A DNA stretch of 64,000 bases from Pezicula radicicola (Eukaryota; Ascomycota; Leotiomycetes; Helotiales; Dermateaceae). Shown piece by piece: positions 1-9,689 of this stretch. A program made the translations under genes and the position numbers. The notes beneath the pieces were generated by a model. It was given only the letters and a program-made list of their open reading frames with translations, was not told where the DNA came from and searched no databases. How positions within the stretch are numbered: position 1 is the stretch's first letter; every line of letters begins with the position of its first letter. Location: the NCBI GenBank assembly GCA_003008705.1, contig PDUO01000106.1:31995-95994 (forward strand), given 5' to 3'.

Positions 1-3000
1 AGTAGAGTGTTGTCGTGCGAGGTGCTAGGTTGAGAGGTGGGAAGATGGGGATGTGGATGAGGAGGGTACATATGTGAGCACAAACGATAGGCAGTGCCAT
101 GGCGACCGACGAAATGGGGAGGCCCCCCTAAATTAAATCTCCAAATCTTTTAGATTGTAAATCCTTTAGACTCTTTGATTGTCATGTGCCAAAAGCCGAG
201 ATCAGCGTGCTAACATTCCCTTTTTTGCCTTGCAATCTACCTTGCAAGCCACACAGCTTGGACGGTGGCGAGTTGCGTCACCGCATAGAAGCCTCAAGAT
301 CAATCCTCAGAATTCCACAAAGACGCAATCCAGACGTTTGGAAGTGATTCTGCGCCATAACTCTATTCTAACAGGCCTAGCTCCAGATAGTGATCTGATT
401 GCCAGGAAGACGCTGGAGCTTTTCGAAATCGCGAAGGCTAAAGCGTATGAAGACTTCGACATAAGTGACATCAAACCAGTATCGCGAAGCCTTGGATGAC
501 TTGCTTCTAGAACGAGGTTCGGCGAAGAAGTTTCGGGTCACCTTGGCCAAGCTCAACCGGTAACTGGAGCCGGTTGAGAAGTTTATCACCACCTTGACGA
601 CCGTTTTTGCCAATCAATGCCCTGGCGCCTTGATCTGGGGGAGTTTATACCTGTTGCTAGAGGTTGTGCACCTCGAAATTTTGTCCCTTGAACAAAGTCG
701 CTGACTTTTTGTAAAGCATGCCGACAACCCGGAGTCTCTCACCCAGGCAGCTAAGTGGATCAAGCAGGTCTATGGAAAACTGTCGGATCTTGAAATCTGC
801 AATGACCTTCCCGACACGGATTCTGTTGAGATCAAAGGATGTTTGATTCGTACGTGGGAGTACTCTGTCGACTTCTATGCAATGGCTATTGCCAATTCAC
901 GTCGAACAAGTTATGTCCACCATGTTGTTTAATTGCGCCGACACTAATAATATGCAGGTCGAAGCATGTGGATCAGGAGGAAATTCTATGTTACTACAGA
1001 TATGCTGCGATTAATGGAGGGAATCCAGCAAAACAACGCACGCCTCAATGGAGAAATCCAAAACATCACCCGTCGCGATGCTCACGAATCGACTTTGGTA
1101 GCCACCACTCAGCCTTCAGAAATTCAGTACCCGATTGTTGAAATACCTTATCCTCGCAACACAAGGTTTTGCGGTCGGGAGGATGTTTTGGACCTTATGC
1201 GTGATCAGGACGCCAGTTCTCTGGTTACTCACGTTCTGCATGGGATGATCGGTGTTGGAAAGACTGAAATTGCACTAGAATATGCATATCACCATCAAAA
1301 AAGCTATGACTCCATCTTTTGGCTTCGTGCTGAGGACCGAGGAGAACTTTCGAAAGCTTACTGCGCCATTGGCAAGAAGGTTGGTGTTAACACAGAGAGT
1401 GAAATGGTAAAGGAGTGGCTCAAGAAGACACGTACGTTCCATCGACAACGTTGGCCTTTCTTTGGACGAACGCCTGGCTAATTAAGAACAGCAAAGAAAT
1501 GGCTACTTGTATTCGACAACTTGAAGCTATGGGATGAACCCACGTTGAGTAACTACCTACCTTCATCATCACAAACCACATCCTCGATCATTTTCACTTC
1601 TCGAACACGGGCAGAACTGAAGCACTGGCCAACTACCAATGTCTTGATTCAGCCTATGGATATTGAGGAAGGTGCAGAGCTCCTATTGCGAACACTAAGA
1701 CCAGAGGATCAGAATCGGGCTGAACGGCATAATCCTGATCGGTCAACGTTGAACGCAGCCAAAGAAATCGTATCTTTCTTCGGCGGCTTACCACGAGGAA
1801 TAATGTACGTAAGCGCTCGGATGAAGTATCTATAGATAACTCCAGAAGAGTACCTTTCATTGTTATCAAAACCAGACGACAACGGACTTGCAACCTCTTA
1901 CCCTTTGAAAGAGGGGTTTCAACGAACCTTGATTGAGCCATTTTTACCGACATTTGCTGAGCTTACTCATAAAGCACTTCATATTGTCTCAGTTTTAGCA
2001 TATCTTAATGAGCAGCAAGTACCCGAAATTTACCTTCGCCGAAGTAATACGCACAATTGCGATGACTGTTTCAATTCATCTGATCATCAAGGGTACGTGA
2101 TCAACATATTTCCATTACAGAAAGCTAACACCAATTCAGCTTCCTTGAGGCTCTTGCTGCTCTGAATGCCCACAATCTCATTAGACGATACGAAACTGGC
2201 ACGAAAGCGTATCTAAGTATGCATGTTCAGTTAAAAAGAATAATCCTGAGTGGACATGCGACCAAACCGCAGCAGAATCTCAGGGCCATCGAGTGTGCCT
2301 TAACAATCCTTAGGGATATAGTGCCTCGACAGCCTCGACTCTTCCAAGAACAAAGATCTGATGATATGGCATACATTTCGCACGTTTAATCGCACGTTTG
2401 GAGCTTCGGCGAATTATATGCTTAAAACCGCTTACCAGACGCTCTAGCGGAGGAGACTGTCGGCATTTTGTGTGATACGGCTCATGATATGTATGTTCAA
2501 GGCCAACTTTTGAGTAGTCGTAAGTTGTTACAGGTAGCTGAGAGGTTTTTGGATGGTAATAACGATCCAAGAAAGAGCCATCTACGTGCCAAAACGGATC
2601 TCACATTCGCCATGATTCTTGATGCTATTGGTATCAGTGGCCGGCGTGAAGCATACGAGCGACGGATCCGTGCCTTTACATTCCATTCTTCTCGACTTTT
2701 GGAGAGCCCATCGGGTCTGCCGGACCTAGGTGAGATGCTGTTCTATCAAGCATACGGGGGTTTTGAGAGTGTAGCCGATCAGTTGAACACACTCGAGAGA
2801 GCTAGGTACTGCTTAAACAAATACTCTGAACAGTCTCAATGTGAACAGAGCATATCTCCATTCCATGGGAAAGACATTCAATCAATCTCCGAGGCGATGT
2901 ATTTATTTGGGCTTAGCCTAAGCTCGACGAGCCGTGGCGATTTAAGTCAGGCGCTGGACTACGCGGAGAAAGCGATGATTTTGATACAAAATACTGCCGC

Positions 3001-3911
3001 AAAATCTGACCTGAACATCATTGGCACCTACAAACACTACTTGGCATTGTGCTTCGTGCGGGTGGGTAGTTTGGGTCCCGCTTTGGACATTTTACAAAAG
3101 CTATATCATGACATGAAGGCGCGTTTCGGCATATTGAGTTGCAATACTTTGAATTGCCTCCTTTCAATAGGAATTCTGCAGATCTCTATTGGTGATCTTG
3201 CTGCAGCAGTGTAAGCCCTCATCCCCAACATATCAAAAGTGGAGAGACTGACATACTTTATATCAGAGAATCTATGACTGGAGTTCTCAGTGCCTCCAGA
3301 GAGCTCCCCGAAGAGACCATCACAAGAACGCAGTATTATCTATCCCGAGCTCTGTCATCCCTACACGCCGACCACACAAATCGAGCACTGGAGCTTGCGA
3401 ATACTGCACGGCGATCCATGGAGAAGCTGATGGACCTTGATCCGATAGTTTCTAACACACACCACACTTGGGACGAAGATGAACTATACGATTTCCTAGT
3501 CTCACCGAGCCTTAGGCTATGCATAGCACATCCTGACAGCAAACTGGATAGCAATACTTTTATTCGAACATCTAGTGTACATGGAGCCCCTTCTAAAACT
3601 GCTGGTACCGTCATGGACAGGATCCTGCTTAAGAGCAGCATTGTGCAGACCACAACAAACCTTCAAATGCAACTCGGCATCACAAATGGAACAGCATCAC
3701 AGAACGATGGTGATTCTGGTATCTCTATTCAGTTCGATATTTCGGGAGAGGCTCTCGAGGGTACTTCAGACAGAGCTGTAGAACTAAAGAGGTTGTCATC
3801 GCTGCCATCGAACCTTGTCGATGCTCAGGTCAACAACAGTGTAGCGCCACTCGAAAACGTTGCCTTCCATGTTCCAAATCTCGCTGAAAGAAGTGATGAA
3901 AAGGCTGTGGA

Positions 3912-3931
3912 GGGATATATATATATATCCC
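3912..3931. repeat. (AT)7 microsatellite inside a perfect 20-bp palindrome
   Basis: GGG, seven AT units and CCC form a perfect palindrome within the NLR coding region. The frame upstream (TPR part) and the frame downstream (C-terminal extension) differ here by exactly the amount that one AT unit fewer would correct. It is therefore the likely cause of the frame break. Confidence 0.8.
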
Positions 3932-3962
3932 GGTCAACGTCAAAGAACTCCTTACAAGTACT

Positions 3963-5150
3963 ATGGACATGCTCCAAGTAGCATCGGGAGCTGTCACACA
4001 ATCTCCAGACAACGTCGCGCGTGGTCTCGCTGGAGGCAGTTTTGCAGTAGGAGCACTGAATCTTGGAGTCAGTGCGTACAATTCCCGTTCTACCAAGAAA
4101 TCGGCGACTGCAGCAACCCGTTCAGCTGAAGCAACAACGAGAAGTGCTGATGCAGCTGAGAGAAATGCTGATGTTGCAGAGGCCAACCTGGCGCTTCAGA
4201 GTGCGAGTAACATCAAAAAGAAGGGCAAAATGAAGAAACATAATAATTCTGATGATACCGATGACGAGGATGGGACTGCGCTCGGGTCTTCATGTCCTGC
4301 TTCAAGATCAACTCCTCTGAAGCCAAGCCAGGAAATCTCTGCTCCATCTTCGAGAAGTCGGACATTTCCCAACAAGACCGGGATTAGCCCGCATAGCAGA
4401 GACAACATGCGAAGTTTTCCATCTGTCCCAACAACACCTTTGGGAAAGGAGATTTCAGGCCCTCAAGGCCAAAACAGTTCTCAAACCCAGCAGCAGCAGC
4501 AGCAACCAGCAAAGGGCTCTACCGTTAAAATGTCAAAAACAGGCAATGGGGGAAGACTCAAGGCCTCGCAGGGAGGAGAAGATGGCTTGTCAGGAAGCTT
4601 ACAGCAATTGCGTAGTAAGTTTGAGCATGATTCTCGGAGTCATGCCGGACCAAGCAGAAGCCCGCAGTCTGGCAATGAATCTTCCCACGCGACCCAAGCT
4701 ACTACTTGCTCAGAGCCTAAGGACAATATGGTCCTTGGAGAAGAACAACGTACGCCGGAATCAACTATTGAGAATATGACTGATCACATGCCACCTGATC
4801 TTCAAGCATGCGAAGACTCAGAAGCCGCTATTGAAGGGACACTGGAATTGAACATGAATCCTGAGGACTTGCCACTGGAAGACTTGGCAGGCAAGCATTT
4901 TGAAGATGGCTCCCACAGTCCTGACTCTAGCCAAGACAACTCCTCACAGGAAGAATCTAAAACAAAGGATGATGCGTCAGCCGATATAAACTCGGATGAA
5001 CAATTGGAGCAAGAAGAAGCCTACCGAGGTGTTGGAGTGACGACTGCCGAGAACGTGGATGGCGAAGAATCTTCCAAGCCGAATGAATCCGCGATGGGGA
5101 GTGAGGAAGACAATGTTATTTCGAAGAGCTCGAAATCAACCAATACTTGA
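3963..5150 (+). CDS. C-terminal extension of the NLR: glycine-rich segment, Ala/Arg repeat, disordered acidic tail
   Basis: Open frame of 395 codons from an ATG at 3963 to TGA. Residues 1-40 contain a hydrophobic stretch with regularly spaced glycines (GLAGGSFAVGALNLGVSAY). A short Ala/Thr/Arg/Asp repeat with near-heptad periodicity follows (about 45-80, RSAEATTRSADAAERNAD). Then come a Lys-rich patch, a Gln run (about 170-176) and a long Ser/Glu/Asp-rich tail. In-frame coding character continues upstream of the ATG (VNVKELLTST), so this is most likely the C-terminus of the NLR, separated by the AT-tract frameshift, rather than an independent gene. Function is unknown; the glycine-spaced hydrophobic stretch could be membrane-active or self-assembling, which is inference. 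Confidence 0.5.
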   Translation: MDMLQVASGAVTQSPDNVARGLAGGSFAVGALNLGVSAYNSRSTKKSATAATRSAEATTRSADAAERNADVAEANLALQSASNIKKKGKMKKHNNSDDTDDEDGTALGSSCPASRSTPLKPSQEISAPSSRSRTFPNKTGISPHSRDNMRSFPSVPTTPLGKEISGPQGQNSSQTQQQQQQPAKGSTVKMSKTGNGGRLKASQGGEDGLSGSLQQLRSKFEHDSRSHAGPSRSPQSGNESSHATQATTCSEPKDNMVLGEEQRTPESTIENMTDHMPPDLQACEDSEAAIEGTLELNMNPEDLPLEDLAGKHFEDGSHSPDSSQDNSSQEESKTKDDASADINSDEQLEQEEAYRGVGVTTAENVDGEESSKPNESAMGSEEDNVISKSSKSTNT

Positions 5151-5599
5151 GACTGGAAGAGGTCAGGTAAAATGGAGCCGAGCTAGATTCTTGTTAGATC
5201 TGCAGCATGGAGAGGGAAGAAACTTCGTCAAGGAGTCACATATAAAGTTCTAGTAGCTCGTTTTCACTCATTCACGGAACGCACAATTTAGAAGAATGAA
5301 ACATTCAATTTTATAGACCCCCCTCCCCCTATCTGCAAGAAACCTCAACCCGATCTATTGAAGCATGCACAATTCAGAGAGTCTCAGGGACATCGAATGT
5401 CGATGACACAGATCATGGAGCCAGAATGTGCCTTCAAGTTGGCTTGTCATCCTTGGGGCATGTGTGATACTTGTACGCCGATTTCAACATAGAGTGTTTA
5501 AATTGTGACACTGGTTTCGCAGTCTACTGTAGCTCTCTACCTACTATTATCCTCGCACTAGGTACCTAACACACGCTAATCTACCTCCTCGATCTTTGT
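5151..5599. other. Intergenic, no recognised feature
   Basis: No open frame of note, RNA gene or long repeat was recognised between the NLR remnant and the hydrolase remnant. There is a C-rich tract near 5319-5331. Confidence 0.5.
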
Positions 5600-6309
5600 A
5601 GCTTCATCGAAGCAGCAAGCTACCTAACTGTCTCAAAGCAACTCCTAAGTGTAGATAACGCTACCCCCGAAACTGCAACCTCCGCAAAAGATGCCCAGTT
5701 CATCACTGATCAAATCCTCACTCCTCTCCTAGATGCCGGAAAGGAAGTTGTGCTAGCAGCGCACTTCTACAGCGGCTGCCCCGTAGGAGCAGCTGCCAAC
5801 GGTCTCAGCAAGGCAGAGCGTACCGCAGCTGGCAAACCAGGTGGAATACTTGGCCGTATCTTCATCGCCGCCTTTATAACCCAGGCTAACGTTCCCCCTC
5901 TCTAAGTCAAACCGGGCGACTGGGTCCAGCTCAACGTACGTCCTTCTTCCCACAGCTATAACCCATCATTAACACCCCCAAGTCCCCTCCCCCGGCTACA
6001 TGTTCCCCTCCACCTCCGAGAACATCTTCTACAACGACATCCCAGCCGCCGTTACCGAGCTCGCGGTCAAGGAACTGATGATTACTTGTGTGTCGGCGCC
6101 GGCATAGGCGACTGATGCGTTCCGGGGCCGCCTGGCTTATGTAAGGACCGCCCTGGATAATGCTATTCCTGCCTCTGTAGGATGCTTGGCTGCAGGACAG
6201 TGGTGTGGAGCAGGAGGTGAGGTGGTTTGAGACGGGGCATAGTTAGTTTTTGAGTCAGCCGGAGGAGTTGAGGAGGAATATCGATGAGTTGGTGCGGAAG
6301 TGGGTTTAG
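5600..6309 (+). pseudogene. Alpha/beta-hydrolase (fungal AB_hydrolase_1/6 type), inactivated
   Basis: The frame from about 5690 reads DAQFITDQILTPLLDAGKEV, then the nucleophile-elbow region as AHFYSGCPVG, GLSKAERTAAGKPGG and a FIAAF strand. After a probable intron (GTACGT at about 5936) it reads FYNDIP. It ends with the catalytic-His region GHS(stop)FLSQPEEL and a TAG at 6307. In active relatives the elbow is H-S-x-G-G; here Ser is Phe and the first Gly is Ser, changes that fit C-to-T and G-to-A. Premature stops lie at TAA about 5902, TAG about 6104 and the TAG after GHS. The N-terminal strand with the oxyanion loop is not recognisable, so the gene is also truncated. The substrate of the ancestor is unknown. 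Confidence 0.7.
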
Positions 6310-6795
6310 AAGGGATTATAAGGGGTGGTAGTCTGAATATGCTAAATGTTGGTTGGCATTGTGTTGGATGTTCTAGGCCGATATCATAGGCCAGACTAAA
6401 TCTTACCGTTAGTAGCTTTTTCGACCATGTTCAGATAACACATACAAGTGGATTTTCCGCATCAATCATGAGTTCATAAATCAAAAGCTAGTAAACTAAT
6501 GGATTAGAAGCCGCTTAATTTCCGATAACTCTTGTGATGTATCAAAATGTTTTCGTATGATTACGTGGTTGATGGCCTCTCCAAGTCTCTTCTTTTGCTG
6601 CGGTGGCTGGCATTAGGTGTCGTCGACGTCGAGTCGAAAGGTAAATACAGCTAGTGACGGAACCCTTATGTATGCAGGTCCATTTCCTCCGGATAACCCG
6701 ACGATATAATCGACCAGACCCTTATTCCACTAGTAGTAGTAGTAGTAGTAGGCGTGGCAGGGGCGTATGGAATATGCATCCCTATTGCAAACGAA
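6310..6795. other. Intergenic with (TAG)7 microsatellite
   Basis: No coding signal recognised. A seven-copy TAG trinucleotide repeat lies at about 6731-6751. Confidence 0.6.
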
Positions 6796-6990
6796 TTAAA
6801 CGGTCATGAACAGCAGATGCAGCGCAGTGAGGCTGTTGTAGAGCAAAATCCTCTTGATCCTCTCTACGTCTGAGACCGTCTCGCCTCTCAAGGAGAAAAC
6901 AGGGTAGTCGAAAGGATATACCGAAATGGTAACACCGATAGTCTTCTCAGGTGTTGGTGGCAAGGCTTGCATGCACTGCTTGCTCGCCAT
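6796..6990 (-). CDS. Small ORF, unknown (64 codons)
   Basis: ATG-initiated reading frame of 64 codons starting 8 bp beyond the end of the larger minus-strand gene. No recognised motif, though it contains SLRGETVSDVERIKRILLYN, which looks protein-like. It could be a small gene, a lost last exon of its neighbour, or chance. Confidence 0.2.
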   Translation of the reverse strand: MASKQCMQALPPTPEKTIGVTISVYPFDYPVFSLRGETVSDVERIKRILLYNSLTALHLLFMTV

Positions 6991-6997
6991 GCTCTTA

Positions 6998-7705
6998 TTA
7001 TCTTACCCTTCGTCCCCTTGGTCGTGATGTAATCTTATTGATTCTAGCGCTCCGTCGAGGGCTTTCCCGTGTCTGCTGGACATATTGCTGTTTTCTGTTC
7101 TGGCGCAACAGGTTCTGCAACGCAGCCTCCAAATGATCTGTAATTAATTCTATTGTAGCCTGTCCCATCTTTGTTACCTCTAGTACTACAGCCGCATCCT
7201 CTGCCGAAGCTCCAGCCATGACCTTCTGAGACACCAGCTTCTTCGCCACCTCTTGCATTCGACAGTGGGCAGCAATATAATCACTTTTGACCTCCTGCCT
7301 CTGCTGGTATCCTAGCATCCTCCGATCGTATTCGTTGAAGAGCAGGCTAAGGGATGGTGGCAGATGACGCAGTGACTCGGCACATTCTACGATAATCTTC
7401 ATATGTATCACTTCGGCCGATTCATCAATCGGCGACTGATCCCATCTCCTGGCGCGGTCAATGTCGTCGACACTTAACCCCCATTGTCGCAATGCCGTGG
7501 TACATGTGTTGAGGGCAGAAGACGCGCTAGGAACTGCAGATCTAGGAGACGTGATGGTTGGCGTCGGCGGATCTTGGTATCGTGAGAGCTTTGAATTGAC
7601 TGATTTGAGATCGAGGGAGAGTTCGCATCGTGAGGAAGCGGGCTGGAGAGGAGAAAGGGAGTCCGGGGTTTTGATGATAGTACGAGGAGACGTGATCCGC
7701 GCCAT
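6998..7705 (-). CDS. Hypothetical protein, 235 aa, helical core with basic C-terminus
   Basis: Intact single-exon frame from an ATG at 7705. The N-terminal 60 residues are Ser/Pro/Thr-rich and probably disordered. Residues about 75-200 look alpha-helical (SVDDIDRARRWD, LLFNEYDRRML, AVVLEVTKMGQATIELITDH). The C-terminus is strongly basic (RRSARINKITSRPRGRRVR), compatible with a nuclear or nucleic-acid-binding protein. No family recognised. It is divergent from the FHA kinase, with about 336 bp of repeat-rich spacer between start codons, so the two may be co-regulated (inference). No premature stop, unlike many neighbours. Confidence 0.6.
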   Translation of the reverse strand: MARITSPRTIIKTPDSLSPLQPASSRCELSLDLKSVNSKLSRYQDPPTPTITSPRSAVPSASSALNTCTTALRQWGLSVDDIDRARRWDQSPIDESAEVIHMKIIVECAESLRHLPPSLSLLFNEYDRRMLGYQQRQEVKSDYIAAHCRMQEVAKKLVSQKVMAGASAEDAAVVLEVTKMGQATIELITDHLEAALQNLLRQNRKQQYVQQTRESPRRSARINKITSRPRGRRVR

Positions 7706-7751
7706 GGTTCGTGAATAAGATATACCTGGTATATCACGAGTTTGAGTTATG

Positions 7752-7822
7752 GGTTGATGATGGTGTTGATGATGGTGTAGATGTTGGTATTGATGATGAT
7801 GTTGATGATGGTGTTGGTGTTC
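7752..7822. repeat. GATGATGGTGTT-type low-complexity repeat
   Basis: Degenerate repeats of GATGATGGTGTTGATG-like units in the shared upstream region of the two divergent genes. Reading frames through it are artefacts of the repeat. Confidence 0.8.
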
Positions 7823-7917
7823 GAGTTGGCGATACTGCCCGGATTAATTCGTACTCCGTTCCGTTTCACCGCCTGACGAATATTGAGGTATTTTATTATT
7901 CATAATTCTCTCTGACG

Positions 7918-7985
7918 ATTATTATTTCTTATTCATTATTATTTCTTATTCATTATTATTTCTTATTCATTATTATTTCTTATTT
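7918..7985. repeat. 17-bp tandem repeat, four copies
   Basis: Four near-perfect direct copies of the unit ATTATTATTTCTTATTC, ending 56 bp before the kinase start codon. With no unique spacers it is not a CRISPR array. Confidence 0.9.
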
Positions 7986-8041
7986 TCACCACTCTCTCTA
8001 CATTATAATTGTGCCACGAGAAACCTCTGTATCGGGCCCGC

Positions 8042-9622
8042 ATGGCAGATAATTCATTATCCGCGACCTATGATCTGTCGCGCATAATATGTCTCCTAGA
8101 ACCAGATTCCAAGTATGCCAATTGGGCTTTCAGACTACCGCACAATAGTCCACGACGAGCACCGCTCATGATAGATCCCGAAGCGATCACAGACTCGCTC
8201 AGCGATTCTAGAACGATAGATGAGAGGGAGACAACCCCAGGGATTGGTAGCGGCCTTGGAGAAGATACACCACCACCACCTGTTGTTCTTGCTCTCACTA
8301 CCGAGATTAACCTTCTGTACAACCCAGCACGTGGACATGTGTTTGGTTCGGATGCAGAGCTGTGTGATGTGCTTTTAGATGACAATAAGACCCGCGGTGT
8401 GAGTTCGGAGCACCTGCGACTGTATGCTGATCCAAGGAGAGTCGAAGGAAGCACTCTTATATTAGAGAATATGTCAAGAAATTCGGTGCAAGTGGTCTCC
8501 CATCGACATCCTGTTAGCGAGATCATCTCTTGTGGAAACAGTATTCGGCTGACTGGTGGCACCTGGACAATTGTCATGCAGACTGTGGTAGAAATCGTTT
8601 TTAATGTCACTTTTCCAGACCATGGATCCCAGACAGAAGAATATCAAAAGAATTGGGCTACTTTCCACTCGTCTAATGTAGCGTCGTCCATGGCTGTTGC
8701 GCATCCAAGGAGGCATATCTCGGCGCAAGAAACACCTCTCGTGACAAGCTCTCCTTATACTATTGACTGGAGCGACACAGCCATTCTTGGCTCGGGGGCA
8801 TTTAGTACTGTTCGAAAAGCGGCGAACAACCTTACCAATGAAGTCTTCGCAGCTAAGGTCTTCAAGAACCGAGAAGAAATTCATAAAGAACTAGACTTTC
8901 TAAAGACACTACGCCATGTGAGTCTCCCCTTAGCCTCTGATTCGTATACAGCCTGACGATGTTGAAAGAGGCATATTGTGAGATATAATGCATTCATTGA
9001 GGACCGGGGCATGCACGTATTGATCATGGAACTCCTTATAGGAGGCACTCTCAGCGAGAAATTAAGACAAGAAAGCCATGGCGTGCCACTCCCGAAGGCA
9101 CGCTTGTACTGGGGTCAACTCGCCAGCGCGCTTAGATACCTGCACGGCCAGTCCGTCATACATCGAGACATTAAACCGCAAAACATACTCTTCAACTTAG
9201 CTGACCAGATCAAACTGTGTGACTTTGGGATATCAAAAAGACTCGCCCAGGGAGCTGATAGCACATCGACCCAGCTCGGTAGCCCACACTACGTGGCGCC
9301 TGAAGTCTTCGATGGAAACAAATACACATTCCTTGCCGACAACTGGTCTTTAGGCATTACAGTCCTTGATATGTATAGACGGTGTCCGCCAAAGCTCGAG
9401 TCTTGGTGGATTTCAGCGCCAGAGAGATCGGCTTGGGATCGGTGGATAGAAGCTGTAAGCTGGGCTGTTCGGGACCTCCCACCTGATCTGTTGGTGCTCA
9501 AAGAGATGCTGGCTATGGACCCGAGCGTACGACTCACAGCGGAGCAGATTGTGAATAGGCTTACTAATCAGAATACTGAGAATATAGATATAGTTAGGAG
9601 AAAGAGGAAGGCAAAGGAATAG
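8042..9622 (+). CDS. FHA-domain Ser/Thr protein kinase (CHK2/Rad53-like architecture), intact
   Basis: Two exons, 8042-8917 and 8969-9622, with a 51-bp intron (GTGAGT..AAAG), giving about 509 aa. The start is the first ATG of the frame. An FHA domain covers residues about 95-190 (VFGSDAELCDV, VSSEHLRLY, RNSVQV), the phosphothreonine-binding type. The kinase domain runs from about 250: glycine loop GSGAFSTV, Lys in FAAKVF, Glu in HKELDFL, HRDIKPQN, DFG, GSPHYVAPE and DNWSLG. All catalytic residues are present, so activity is expected. The intron falls between the alpha-C helix and the next strand (LRH/RHIVRY). Architecture resembles checkpoint or meiotic kinases, but the order is also seen in lineage-specific fungal paralogs, so no specific role is claimed. 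Confidence 0.9.
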
Positions 9623-9689
9623 ATAGTAATAATTGTTCTTTTTAGATTATTAACCATATAAGAATAGGTAGGTAGATAGCTATAACTCT

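Larger units (their letters stand above)
179..5150 (+). pseudogene. NLR-like STAND protein (N-terminal helical domain, NB-ARC, TPR), disrupted
   Basis: Remnant of a fungal NLR-type signalling ATPase used in allorecognition or defence. The N-terminal part (about 390-900) reads in pieces like the helical domain common in front of fungal NACHT/NB-ARC proteins (a GALIWGSLYLLLE stretch near 630-665). The NB-ARC follows in one frame: P-loop GMIGVGKTEIALEYA near 1240, Walker B WLLVFDNLK near 1500, then a GGLPRGI motif near 1785. A helical TPR-type region covers about 2150-3900, with a canonical intron at about 3213-3267. Breaks: in-frame TAA at 1479 (or an unspliced intron), TAG at 1833, TAA at 2387 and 2423, frameshifts in the N-terminal part, and a frameshift at an AT microsatellite near 3915. 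The C-terminal extension is listed separately. The family call is firm from the P-loop/Walker B/TPR order; exon structure is approximate. Confidence 0.75.

Noticed and set aside
7711..7905. Acidic 64-codon frame (Asp/Val repeats)
   Set aside because: It is the translation of the GATGATGGTGTT low-complexity tract in the promoter region.
7918..7985. Regular direct repeats that might suggest a CRISPR-like array
   Set aside because: The 17-bp units are contiguous with no unique spacers, and the locus is fungal; it is a simple tandem repeat.
8009..8041. Eleven extra N-terminal codons for the FHA kinase
   Set aside because: The frame would start at a TTG; the first ATG is at 8042.
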